This document shows, in pieces, positions 56,043 through 64,000 of a stretch of 64,000 bases of DNA. The position numbers and the translations under genes were made by a program. Source of the DNA: Chitinivibrionales bacterium (GTDB lineage: Bacteria; Fibrobacterota; Chitinivibrionia; Chitinivibrionales; WJKA01). The stretch covers positions 1 through 64,000 of the forward strand of contig WJLW01000015.1 of the NCBI GenBank assembly GCA_014728295.1, in the 5' to 3' direction. The first letter of the stretch is position 1, and the number at the start of each line of letters is the position of its first letter. The notes beneath the pieces are model-generated. The model was given only the letters and a program-made list of their open reading frames with translations. It was not told where the DNA came from and did no database searches.

Positions 56043-57094
56043 AATCCAGACTCCTCGAACACGTCCTCAGCACCGTTATCGTAACCGTATTGCTCATTGG
56101 CGTGCTGGTTATATCCGGCAACCGGCGCGAGCAGCAAAAGGCGGAAGCACTGGCGTCAATAAAGCCGTATATCAATTCCCCCGAAATCGATCTGAATTCT
56201 CCATTTGGCAAGGCGCTGTTCAAAGAAACGCTTAACATTTACTTTGCGGGGCAGGCCGACTCGGCCCAGGCCGTGTACAATGCCGTCATGGCGTACAAAG
56301 ATCGTCAGTTCGGTGCCATGATCCAAAGTGCGCACGTTCAGGACGAACTCGATTCGGCCAAACTCAAAGAGCTTGCCGGCATGTATGTGAAATTCGTTCT
56401 GGTTTACCTGCTTGTCATGGCGCTAGCCTATTACGGCGTGCAAACACTTGGGACCTGGCAATTCGTGCGCCGCAAGACACGTGCAGAAAAGAAAGGGCAA
56501 AGCAGTCCTTTCACAACCATTGCCGGGCGATTATCGAGTGTTGCCGCGTCGTTTATTCTCTTCTCCCCCGCCTATGTTATCGCCTACTCGATCAGAACCG
56601 AGTTCCGCACCGACACGACGATCTTCCTCGTTCTCCTGGCACTGATCTCCAACGGACTGCTCATCACCTACGCTCACAAATTTTACAGCTTTCTGAAATC
56701 CGAAAGTCGCAAGGGGTATGTGTATACCGCACTGGTCAAAAATCTCGCCGGTACGTATAATCCGACTTCCAAAGACGGCATCAGACTTTCAGCAATTCTC
56801 AGGCCCGCTAAAAAATTCGATGGTCACGTACTCGGGCACATTTATGAAAATGCGCGCCACCAGTATTTAAGCACGATAAAAGAACAAGCATCGTTTCTCA
56901 TTACCGGCCTGATCATCATCGAAATGGCATTGAATATCCATGGTCACCTGAGCTACGAAATGCTCCGGCAGATTTTGTATAAAAATTACGACATCGTCAT
57001 CGCCATCATCCTCGGCATTTTCTATACTGTCAAGGCAACGGAAATCTTTGCGGATGCGATGATACACCGTGAGCTACGAAAATATGCCAATTGA
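56039..57094 (+). CDS. Divergent Opp/DppB-like ABC permease
   Basis: 351 residues starting in an ATGA overlap. One N-terminal membrane helix, a periplasmic stretch of about 90 residues, then five or so helices. The C-terminal part fits the DppB pattern: KGYVYTALVKNL for 'dYvrTArAKGL', ITGLIIIEMALNIHG for 'GaVvVEtvFs-PG', ILYKNYDIVIAIILG for 'ai..rDypvvqg' and a final IHRELRKY for 'lDPRiRy'. An extra segment of about 35 residues is inserted in the coupling loop. Unlike ordinary DppB it has few charged loops. With 57118-57954 it would form the membrane channel. Confidence 0.72.
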   Translation: MKSRLLEHVLSTVIVTVLLIGVLVISGNRREQQKAEALASIKPYINSPEIDLNSPFGKALFKETLNIYFAGQADSAQAVYNAVMAYKDRQFGAMIQSAHVQDELDSAKLKELAGMYVKFVLVYLLVMALAYYGVQTLGTWQFVRRKTRAEKKGQSSPFTTIAGRLSSVAASFILFSPAYVIAYSIRTEFRTDTTIFLVLLALISNGLLITYAHKFYSFLKSESRKGYVYTALVKNLAGTYNPTSKDGIRLSAILRPAKKFDGHVLGHIYENARHQYLSTIKEQASFLITGLIIIEMALNIHGHLSYEMLRQILYKNYDIVIAIILGIFYTVKATEIFADAMIHRELRKYAN

Positions 57095-57117
57095 AAAGAT
57101 GGAACGCGGAAATTCGA

Positions 57118-57954
57118 ATGAGTAAAGACATTAGATGGACCGTTATCTGGCTTGCAGGCATTCTGGTTGCCGGCGTGTGGAATATCGCCTTTCTGAACAA
57201 ACCGGCCCTGAAGCTTGTTGTGTCGGGATTTTTCAATACCATTATTATCGCGTTGCTTGTTTCGCTCTTCTCGCTGTCGCTTGCCTGGCTGGTTACCAAT
57301 CTCAGCAACGTTTTCGAAATGAAAGGCTTTCATCCGGGCAACCTCGCACTCTCATTCATGCTCAACCTGATCAAATCCATCCCCCAGATCGTTGGTGTGC
57401 TCGTCGGGTATATCCTCGTAGCATTTGCCGTCGGTGAAGGTCACTTCGGCTCCACATTTACGGTTTTCATCATCCTGGCGCTTATCATGAGCCTGTTCAT
57501 TTTCATCGAACTTGTCGAATTGATGAAGGACCGCATCGCGCACTTCAAGCGCCTCGACTTCTACAATGCTATGAAGGTATGCGGCATTGCCGAGAATCGT
57601 ATTATCAATTTCGACATTCTGCTGAAAAACAGCCGCTTGCATATCTTCAATAAACTGATCTCAATTTTCGGTATGGCTGTCTTTCTGCAGTGCAGCGTCG
57701 ACTTCATCATCTCGGTTGGACTCTCATCCGGCGTCAGCTCGGTAAACCTGCCCAATACGCTGGGAAGTCTGCTGGCAAAGATCGACAGCAAACAGGATAT
57801 TCTCGCAATCGGCCATACGCTGACCAATCCCGGCTATATCGGCAACCTCTTCTTCGGCCACCTGCAGGGAATTACCGTCGCGTTCCTGATTGTATTTACG
57901 CTCATGTCAATTTATCATATTTCCGACGGATATGCGGAGCGGCACCGGTTATGA
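57118..57954 (+). CDS. Divergent Opp/DppC-like ABC permease
   Basis: 278 residues from the ATG at 57118; a TTG 27 bases earlier is less likely. About six membrane helices. The coupling loop YNAMKVCGIAENRIINFDILLKN keeps the spacing and glycine of the EAA motif, seen as YNAMKVCGIAENR and INFDILLKN, and VFLQCSVDFIISVGLSSG stands where DppC has 'eaaLSFLGLG'. It ends in ATGA overlap with the ATPase gene. Family placement is by these landmarks; overall similarity appears low. Confidence 0.7.
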   Translation: MSKDIRWTVIWLAGILVAGVWNIAFLNKPALKLVVSGFFNTIIIALLVSLFSLSLAWLVTNLSNVFEMKGFHPGNLALSFMLNLIKSIPQIVGVLVGYILVAFAVGEGHFGSTFTVFIILALIMSLFIFIELVELMKDRIAHFKRLDFYNAMKVCGIAENRIINFDILLKNSRLHIFNKLISIFGMAVFLQCSVDFIISVGLSSGVSSVNLPNTLGSLLAKIDSKQDILAIGHTLTNPGYIGNLFFGHLQGITVAFLIVFTLMSIYHISDGYAERHRL

Positions 57955-59459
57955 ATGATAAGGTATTTGCGCTGTCCATACAATCCGGCAAACGCGTTAT
58001 TGTTGCGACCGATCAATATCGCGTTGTGCCCAATGCCGTCACCTTCCTGTTTGGCGAATCCGGGATCGGCAAATCGCTGCTGACCCGCACGGTTTACGGT
58101 CTGACCGATACCGACGAGCTTGACACAACGGTCAATAATGCCGCGTATCGAAGCCACCTGAGCTCACCCTGGACCAGACAGGTGATGCACAACAGCTTTT
58201 TTGTCTTCCAGGAACCGTCCTCGCACCTCAATCCCCTCATCAAACTCAACGATCAATTGCACGAAGGCAGCCTGGCGCAGGATACAAATGAAAAGCATAT
58301 TCTCGACACGCTCTGGGAACATGCATCCGACAAGACCATCAGCGCCATCCTCGAACTGTATCCCAAACCATATCGACCCAGCGGCGGGGAAAAACAGCGC
58401 ATTCTGCTTGCGATGGCCTTTAAAAAGATCAATGTATTCCAGCAGTCGACCAATCCGGAGGTTCCATCTTTTTTTGTCTTTGACGAGCCTACCGGCAGCC
58501 TCGACAACAACTATCGCAACGTATTTCTCAAACTTCTGTTTGACAAGTTTCGTCAACGTCCATTCACCGTCATGCTTATAACGCACGATTACTCGATTAT
58601 CAGCGAAATTGAGCAGCATCATGCCGACCTCACCAGTGCAATTCACTACAAAGAATTGTATCGTCGCGCCGGGAGCAACGTTGCGGTGCGTTCGTTCAAA
58701 GCAAAAGAATATACGACCTGGTTGCAGCAGTCAAGCGGCATGAGCGCCGGCTTTTCTTCGCAGAACATCGTTCTCAACATGCAGCAAAGCTTTCGCGTAT
58801 TTGAGCGGTCGCTGCATCTTTTTGCCGATCCCGCGCATCGCCGGCCGGCCGATCTTTGCATCCGTAAAGGTGAAATGGTCTACCTCAAAGCGCCCAGCGG
58901 CGTCGGGAAAACTACACTGGCAAAAATTGTCATGGGCCTGCTCAAAGCACAACACAGCTCACTTTCCCTGTCCGGTTTGTCTCTTAATCAGGATACGCCG
59001 GTTGCATTCTGGCACAAACACATCTGGGGCAAAAAGGCGGGAATGATTTTCCAGCATGCCGACGAGGCGCTTAATCTGCAGGCAACGGTCAAGGAGACTT
59101 TCAAGGGCCTTCCCACACGTTTCAAAATGAGCGACAAGGCAATCGCCGCGCACCTGAAGCAACTCTTTGACATAAGCATTACCCCGGAGTTTCTCAACAA
59201 AAAAGTCGCCTGGCTCAGTGGCGGCCAGAAACAACGCCTCAACATCCTGCGCACACTGGCACTGGATACCGACCTCATCATCCTCGACGAACCGCTCAAC
59301 GGGCTCGATTTCGCAAGCATCCGGAAAGTCCTCTCCCTGCTCGAGCAGAAACGCAGATCAGGCAAAGCTCTCCTCATGATCTCGCATAACGAAGAAATCT
59401 TCGACACAATTGTCGGGCCGGAGCATGTTGTCTATCTAAGAGAAGGCGCAGACGCGTAG
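57951..59459 (+). CDS. Tandem ABC ATPase, two nucleotide-binding domains in one chain
   Basis: 502 residues, start in ATGA overlap. Domain 1: Walker A GESGIGKS near residue 31, signature PSGGEKQR near 143, Walker B FVFDEPTGSLD near 176 and VMLITHDYS switch histidine. Domain 2: Walker A APSGVGKTT near 313, signature LSGGQKQR near 422, Walker B LIILDEPLNGLD near 442 and LMISHNEE. Both sites look able to hydrolyse ATP. This is the DppD-DppF pair joined as one protein. The first domain is compact and lacks part of the usual N-terminal beta region. It completes the transporter; last gene of the operon. Confidence 0.85.
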   Translation: MNDKVFALSIQSGKRVIVATDQYRVVPNAVTFLFGESGIGKSLLTRTVYGLTDTDELDTTVNNAAYRSHLSSPWTRQVMHNSFFVFQEPSSHLNPLIKLNDQLHEGSLAQDTNEKHILDTLWEHASDKTISAILELYPKPYRPSGGEKQRILLAMAFKKINVFQQSTNPEVPSFFVFDEPTGSLDNNYRNVFLKLLFDKFRQRPFTVMLITHDYSIISEIEQHHADLTSAIHYKELYRRAGSNVAVRSFKAKEYTTWLQQSSGMSAGFSSQNIVLNMQQSFRVFERSLHLFADPAHRRPADLCIRKGEMVYLKAPSGVGKTTLAKIVMGLLKAQHSSLSLSGLSLNQDTPVAFWHKHIWGKKAGMIFQHADEALNLQATVKETFKGLPTRFKMSDKAIAAHLKQLFDISITPEFLNKKVAWLSGGQKQRLNILRTLALDTDLIILDEPLNGLDFASIRKVLSLLEQKRRSGKALLMISHNEEIFDTIVGPEHVVYLREGADA

Positions 59460-59569
59460 CCCGGACAATACACGATTTACCAATCTCAAATCAAGTATCC
59501 TCCCCCTGTTTTCTTTGCACAAACGTCACCAATACGATATAATGTGAGCAAACCCTTCCGGAACTTGCC

Positions 59570-60409
59570 ATGGCCGATCACGGTGCGTTGTCTGATTCTA
59601 TTATCGGTATTATCGACCGACTCCCGCCCATGCCGGAGACAATTCGGCATTTGCGCCGGATGGCGGCTAATCCGAATATTACCTTCAAAGCCTTGCTGCC
59701 GGTGCTGAAAAAAGATCCCGCAATCTGCGCCGATCTCCTGCACATGGCCAACTCCGCCTATTACGGCATCAATCATCCTGTCGAAACGCTCGACGAAGCC
59801 GTGCGCTACTTCGGCGTACAACAGCTCATCAACTACATCTCGATCTCTTTTTCCGATAAAGCAATCAGAGAATTCTTCACAAATATCAGCAACCTCTCCG
59901 ATTACTTCACGCATTCACGCCGGATATCCGTCGCGTCAACCGAGCTAGCCAAAGCGGCAAACCTCGGCAAACACGAGCAGGATGTCGTCGCTATCGCCGG
60001 GTTACTGCATGATCTCGGACGCCTTATCATCATCATGGCCTCCAACAAGCGCATCTTCAAAACAACTAATGCACAATCACAACAGGAAATTGAAGCAATT
60101 GTCAACGATGAAAAGGAGGTGCTCGGCATCGACCATTGCATCATCGGCAAAAAGATTTGTGCAAAGTGGAAATTCACCGAACTGCTGCAAACTGCGGTTG
60201 AAAAGCACCACACGCCGCTCAATGGTGGCGTTTGCAAACAGGCCGCATTTATTTTGCTGGGACATTTCATCTCAATGAAAACGCTCTCGGATGAATTGCT
60301 GCTGTCGGTATTCGATGAAAGCATTCTGGATCAGCTCGGATTGAATGGGGATATGCTCATTGCCGCGCATCGGTCGTTTGATGAAGTTTGGGCTGAAGTG
60401 AGCGGGTAA
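59570..60409 (+). CDS. HDOD domain protein
   Basis: 279 residues. LPPMPETIRHLRRMAANP and KDPAICADLLHMANSAYYG are the HDOD signature. The metal-site HD is kept in AGLLHDLGRL, a feature lost in many HDOD proteins. HDOD proteins act in signalling, often with cyclic-di-GMP, stress or motility. It lies 110 bases after the ABC operon, so it may be a separate unit. Confidence 0.9.
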   Translation: MADHGALSDSIIGIIDRLPPMPETIRHLRRMAANPNITFKALLPVLKKDPAICADLLHMANSAYYGINHPVETLDEAVRYFGVQQLINYISISFSDKAIREFFTNISNLSDYFTHSRRISVASTELAKAANLGKHEQDVVAIAGLLHDLGRLIIIMASNKRIFKTTNAQSQQEIEAIVNDEKEVLGIDHCIIGKKICAKWKFTELLQTAVEKHHTPLNGGVCKQAAFILLGHFISMKTLSDELLLSVFDESILDQLGLNGDMLIAAHRSFDEVWAEVSG

Positions 60410-60434
60410 GCGGCAACCGATTACATCAATGAGA

Positions 60435-60605
60435 TGCACGCTGAATCACATCCGGGGAGGCCTGGATGATTTCAATATCCCGGCTGTGGTGCAGGCGATG
60501 CTGGACCATATACCTGGCAGTCGATTGCGCGCGGTGCAGGGAAAAGGGCCAACAGTGGAAATTCAGGGAACGATTATAGAAAGGACGTCAACGGTGCGTA
60601 TATGA
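60435..60605 (+). pseudogene. C-terminal relic of a GntR/LacI-type regulator
   Basis: 57 codons ending in a TGA. GGLDDFNIPAVVQAMLDHI and VEIQGTIIERTSTVRI resemble the last helix and closing strands of LacI-like effector domains, where 'VvERgST' ends the protein. The rest is absent. It lies upstream of the secreted hydrolase gene at 60868, a usual place for a pathway-specific regulator. A short hairpin CGGGTG/CACCCG follows (60630-60650). The remaining bases to 60867 contain no gene. Confidence 0.5.
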
Positions 60606-60867
60606 GTCAAGGGCTCCATTGCCCGTAAACGGGTGTCGAAGGAGCACCCGATTTCTGCGGGTGGAGCGGACTGGTTACCGTGGCGATGGAGCGAGAGTTC
60701 TTGAGTTTGCAGGAGGAGAATCTCCGCCACAGGGATAAGGTAACAAGCTAAAAAACAACCGGCCCAAATTACAATTCACGCAAAATCGTAGCTGCAATTG
60801 TTTCCAAATCCCAAATGAAATATTAAATTAATGGGTGTATGTATAACACATCGAAAGGCGCACAGAT

Positions 60868-62895
60868 ATGAGACATACCTTTTGTATGGCAAGTATAGTA
60901 CTGTTAATGTACGCATCAGCCCACGCTGAACTCGTCGCTGATTTCTCCGACCAGGGAATCGAATCGCTCAAATATGCAGGCGTTGAGCTCATCTCGCCCC
61001 TCACCAATCCCGGCAATTTTGCCATCCCTCATGCAGCGGTCACCCTGGAGAAGATGGATCTGAGCGGAACGTATCGATCATATGATTTTACGTCGACAAG
61101 CGCTGAGGCGCCTTCCATCTCGAGTTATAAGGCAGCATCGAAAACCTGCATTCGCGCGTATTCCTGGGGAACTGCCAGAGTCGCCTATGATGTGAAAAGT
61201 GATCGCCTTGACATTACCGCCGTGCTGAAAAACTCCACGCAACAGACTGTCGCAAATTTCAATATTATCCTGCTTCACTTTGTACACCGTGACGGCTGGA
61301 AGGATGTCGGCGTTGCATCAACGCTGGACCGGTTCGGGTACAATGGGTTTACTGATGCTACGCTCAAAGCGCTCGTCGCCTCACCTTCGTTCGATACGCC
61401 GTTGAAACTGCAGCTCAAACCATGCGGCGGCAGTTGCGGACGTCCGCTCATTGTTACCGGCGGGATCACGGCTCCGGATACCAGCCAACGCACGATCCAT
61501 CCGCACGGGATGCCGCGCATCGCTGCGGGTGACAGTCTCACACTGAAAATCAGCATTCGCTTCGATAATCCGGCAACATCCGAGCTCGACATGCTCGATG
61601 ACTTGATTGATCCGTATCGGCAATCCCTGTCGCCACTGCATGTCTGGCCCGATCGTCGACCTATCGGGATGATCTTCCATTCGAGCGGCTATTCCGGCCA
61701 CGTTTCCGCAACCAATCCGCGCGGCTATTTCAATGATCCCAAAACAGATATAATTTCCGATTCGGGCAAGCAGGCATTTTACAAGCGCATGCTCGAAGCG
61801 GCGGACAGGGAAATTGCCAACTTGCAGAAAATGGGCAGCCAGGGCATGATTCTGTGGGACATCGAAGGATCTGAACACGCAGCCATCACGTATGTCGGCG
61901 ATCCGCGCATGACCGTGCATCTGGCGCCGGAAATGGATGAGATTGCAGATCAGTACTTCAAAAAATATACCGATGCCGGTTTACGTGCAGGAGTCTGCCT
62001 GCGCCCGACGCGGGTTTACTGGCATTCCGGCAAGGACAAGTGGCAGCATAATACCGGCAGCGATGGCGGTCACGAGGACGGCATCACCCAACATGCGGTC
62101 TACCAGCACCTCAAAGCCGGCGATCTGCCGTGGTGGGACTTCTTCCCTACTGTTGAACGGATGACCGACAAGATCCAGTACTGCATCGACCGCTGGGGAT
62201 GCTCGCTTTTTTACATCGATACGCCGGGCGAATGGCGCCGGGTCGGTGTGAATCAGGAGTTTACTTATGTGCAGCTCCAAACCTACCTCTATCGCGAACT
62301 GGCACACCGATTTCCCGATGTCTTTATCATTCCCGAGTTTACCCATGAATCGGATATGGCCTATGTCGGCGACTACATGGAACTGGACCTGGGCGGCAAG
62401 GGAACCGGTGCTACACGCCGCCGCCTCTTTCCTGATGCGATAAGCGTGATCAACGTATCGAACGGTAATTTCAGCGCACACCGCGACCGGCTGTACCGGG
62501 CGATCGAAGAAGGAGACATTATCATGCATCACGGCTGGTGGTGGTCGGCACGCAATCAGGAAGTGCTGGAGCTTTATCAGCAAGCAATAGGCAACGGGGT
62601 GGAGCTGATACGCGGCAGTCTGCCGTCCTTTAAGAAAAACTGGCCGGATTCACCCGCACAAAAAGATTTCCCTGCGCACTTCTCATTTGTCCCGGGAACA
62701 TTGGTCAACAGCACCGGCATGCCCGGACAGTTCAGCATTTTCGACCTGACGGGGCGATGCGTGTATGCCCGGTATGTCAAGCCAGGTGTCATACGCGTGC
62801 CCGTGCCCTCTTCTCTGCACGATGCGATGTACCTTGTCCGCTTCACCGGTTCGGAACGTACATGTGCCGGACGCATGATGCTGGTTGACAAATAA
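60868..62895 (+). CDS. Secreted glycoside-hydrolase-like protein, uncharacterised family
   Basis: 675 residues; start with AAAGG nine bases upstream. Signal peptide MRHTFCMASIVLLMYASAHA. Residues about 20-240 are a beta-sandwich, then a probable TIM barrel with acidic strand ends: GMILWDIEGSEHA near 330, GCSLFYIDTPGEWR near 446 and FIIPEFTHESD near 485. These could supply catalytic Asp/Glu residues. An MHHGWWWSARNQEVLEL segment closes the barrel. The last about 75 residues (SIFDLTGRCVYARYVKPG...) form the C-terminal module seen in other exported proteins here. No GH family was named with confidence. Confidence 0.7.
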   Translation: MRHTFCMASIVLLMYASAHAELVADFSDQGIESLKYAGVELISPLTNPGNFAIPHAAVTLEKMDLSGTYRSYDFTSTSAEAPSISSYKAASKTCIRAYSWGTARVAYDVKSDRLDITAVLKNSTQQTVANFNIILLHFVHRDGWKDVGVASTLDRFGYNGFTDATLKALVASPSFDTPLKLQLKPCGGSCGRPLIVTGGITAPDTSQRTIHPHGMPRIAAGDSLTLKISIRFDNPATSELDMLDDLIDPYRQSLSPLHVWPDRRPIGMIFHSSGYSGHVSATNPRGYFNDPKTDIISDSGKQAFYKRMLEAADREIANLQKMGSQGMILWDIEGSEHAAITYVGDPRMTVHLAPEMDEIADQYFKKYTDAGLRAGVCLRPTRVYWHSGKDKWQHNTGSDGGHEDGITQHAVYQHLKAGDLPWWDFFPTVERMTDKIQYCIDRWGCSLFYIDTPGEWRRVGVNQEFTYVQLQTYLYRELAHRFPDVFIIPEFTHESDMAYVGDYMELDLGGKGTGATRRRLFPDAISVINVSNGNFSAHRDRLYRAIEEGDIIMHHGWWWSARNQEVLELYQQAIGNGVELIRGSLPSFKKNWPDSPAQKDFPAHFSFVPGTLVNSTGMPGQFSIFDLTGRCVYARYVKPGVIRVPVPSSLHDAMYLVRFTGSERTCAGRMMLVDK

Positions 62896-62952
62896 ATCGG
62901 GCTAACAGCTACGACATCGATAAGGACCTGAGCGTCGGCAGGCAGAGCAGCA

Positions 62953-63246
62953 TCACGTCTCCGGCTCCTCAACCAGAACCTTATCGAGATTCATCAGCCT
63001 GATCTGAGCCCGGCAGGCGTCTTCCACATCACTCAAATAAAATTTGCGCTGCTCGTCTTTGAGAAATTGACGAAGTCCAATTAAAATTTTGAAGGTAGAA
63101 CTGTTGAGGGTCTGAAAGTAGCGGAGGCTGACGATAACCGTATCGCACTCTTCGGGTATCATTTCCAGCAGATGCTCTTTTATGGAATAAATATTTTCAT
63201 GAGAAACCTTGCTGGGCAAGCTTATGCGAAATATTGTGCCGCTCAT
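62953..63246 (-). CDS. STAS-domain protein
   Basis: 97 residues from the ATG at 63246, which has TGAGG six bases upstream; the ATG at 63252 overlaps this site. Sequence pattern of an anti-sigma-factor-antagonist-like STAS domain: alternating strands and helices with CDTVIVSLRYFQTLNSSTF, where the serine pair occupies the phosphorylation loop. The acidic end EEPET is not conserved in the family. The partner kinase or anti-sigma factor is not visible. Confidence 0.65.
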   Translation of the reverse strand: MSGTIFRISLPSKVSHENIYSIKEHLLEMIPEECDTVIVSLRYFQTLNSSTFKILIGLRQFLKDEQRKFYLSDVEDACRAQIRLMNLDKVLVEEPET

Positions 63247-63352
63247 GAACATCCTCAGTCTTTAATTGCGCCGGATATATAAAATATATGAAGTCCCGCT
63301 GCACACATAGCCGGTCACCTGTCTGAGCTTATAGTCGGTGAATAGGCGATTT

Positions 63353-63462
63353 TCAAATTCGTTTGATAACCCAGATTGTGCCGTGCAGAGCCGTGAGCCG
63401 TTCTATCACAATCCAGACCAAGATTATCACCGCCACTTGAGATGGATTTTGTATCGTTGCAT
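63353..63462 (-). pseudogene. Possible 36-residue membrane peptide, out of frame by one base
   Basis: A perfect AGGAGGAATT leads into ATG at 63462. In frame zero only 11 codons follow. Moving back one base at the A4 run (63447-63450, plus-strand TTTT) opens NPSQVAVIILVWIVIERL and then LTALHGTIWVIKRI, a short peptide with one strong membrane helix. One extra A there would restore it. It may be a sequencing error, a true mutation or a frameshift signal. Nothing else is seen in 63253-63577. Confidence 0.3.
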
Positions 63463-63577
63463 AATTCCTCCTGCTCGTATTTGACCAACGACACCTGTGC
63501 CTTTTCAGGTTAAATAAATATACGTCCAAAGTGCAAAGAGCGGATTGCCGCAAATCCCATCCTCGATACGTTACACG

Positions 63578-64000
63578 TTATCGCCCCGTGCTGCGTTGCA
63601 ATTCGTTTGATTTGTTGTCGATAAAAAAGCGCGAATAGCCATACTCCTGCAGGCAATGAAAGGTTTTCTGCCCGACAGTCAACTTTACATCCGGATACAC
63701 CTTCCTGGCAACCAGTATTTCGGAATTCGCCGAACGTGTAGCAAGCATGCGGATGTGCTTGATTTTTGCTTCCATAATCTCCCGGTGCTTTTTCAGCTCA
63801 TTTTGCTTTTGTACGATGGTTGCGATGCGCATTTTCTGGCCGGCATCCAGCTTGGATCCCTTTTTGAGTAGAGCATAAAACGGTTTGAGGAAATCTGCCA
63901 GCTTTTTTATATTCCGTTCACAAAAATCAAAGGCAGTCTTGAATTCACGTTCCGCTTTTTTTATCAGGAAGTCATGCCCGGCGGTTAATTCCGTTTTGGT
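63578..64000 (-). CDS. FapA/DUF342-type protein, C-terminal part (runs off right edge)
   Basis: 140 residues are visible, continuing upstream beyond the window. The coiled-coil region with ERNIKKLADFLKPFYALL, then KMRIATIVQKQNELKKHREI leads to a short beta end, EILVARKVYPDVKLTVGQKT, the characteristic finish of FapA (DUF342) proteins, which tend to have beta-helix cores and occur near chemotaxis or motility genes. The N-terminus and core are not in the window. Confidence 0.65.
   Translation of the reverse strand, partial: TKTELTAGHDFLIKKAEREFKTAFDFCERNIKKLADFLKPFYALLKKGSKLDAGQKMRIATIVQKQNELKKHREIMEAKIKHIRMLATRSANSEILVARKVYPDVKLTVGQKTFHCLQEYGYSRFFIDNKSNELQRSTGR

Noticed and set aside
60630-60650. 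Hairpin CGGGTG/CACCCG as a terminator
   Set aside because: Only six base pairs and no proper T-run; kept as a remark on the relic only.
60606-60867. Extension of the regulator relic past its TGA
   Set aside because: The downstream frame (EHPISAGGADWLPWRW) resembles nothing and is interrupted by stops.
1-64000. tRNA, rRNA, CRISPR, prophage or insertion sequence
   Set aside because: No cloverleaf-like intergenic sequence, no regularly spaced repeats, no transposase or phage motifs were seen by eye; a tRNAscan-SE or ISfinder run would be needed to be sure.

Overview
The window looks like a chromosome segment of a free-living Gram-negative bacterium, most probably a member of Fibrobacterota (a Chitinispirillia-like lineage). 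This is inferred from the TIGR02147-type regulator plus lipoprotein pair (48469-50572), a family described from Fibrobacter succinogenes, from many secreted carbohydrate-active proteins that share a C-terminal 'GR/GK' beta module, and from numerous lipoproteins. No tRNA, rRNA, CRISPR array, phage or insertion sequence was recognised.

Layout. 0-8.1 kb: edge of a GntR/LacI-type regulator, a secreted sialidase-like protein, an out-of-frame relic joining fibronectin-like repeats to half of a formylglycine-generating-enzyme domain, a DUF3108 protein, a small secreted protein and a secreted heparinase II/III-type lyase. 8.2-13.6 kb: PerR-like regulator and rubrerythrin on one strand, and a four-gene Mn/Zn/Fe ABC transporter (TroABCD type) on the other; one permease carries a C-terminal MntR/DtxR-like metal-sensing domain. 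13.9-23.4 kb: a B12-binding radical SAM protein, a secreted multidomain acetylesterase, a cysteine-cluster orphan, an AT-rich acuI-like gene that looks acquired, a deleted hydrolase relic and a lipoprotein with three copies of a beta-helix unit. 23.7-30.6 kb: relics flanking a tight four-gene acyltransferase / sulfotransferase / DegT aminotransferase / glycosyltransferase operon. 30.8-36 kb: FKBP lipoprotein, a second B12 radical SAM protein coupled to a small membrane protein, a membrane glycosyltransferase-like protein and pirin.

36.2-47.9 kb is core metabolism. MiaB, NadA, LipA and a bioB relic, all iron-sulfur enzymes and mostly radical SAM, are interleaved with two paralogous ferredoxin/flavodoxin-NADP reductases. 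Then comes an essentially complete mevalonate pathway operon (mvaS-fni-mvaA-mvaD-pmk-mvk, reading leftward) that leads into lipA. Only the acetoacetyl-CoA thiolase is absent.

48.4-64 kb: the TIGR02147/lipoprotein pair, then a six-gene operon (50815-59459) encoding a very divergent Opp/Dpp-like ABC system: large lipoprotein, membrane-anchored family-5 solute-binding protein, secreted protein, two permeases and one protein with two ATPase domains. This is the best candidate for an undescribed system here. It is followed by an HDOD signalling protein, a regulator relic, a secreted glycoside-hydrolase-like protein, a STAS protein, a possible frameshifted micro-membrane protein and the end of a FapA/DUF342 protein. 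A general theme is gene decay by deletion and frameshift without visible mobile elements: six clear relics lie among intact operons.
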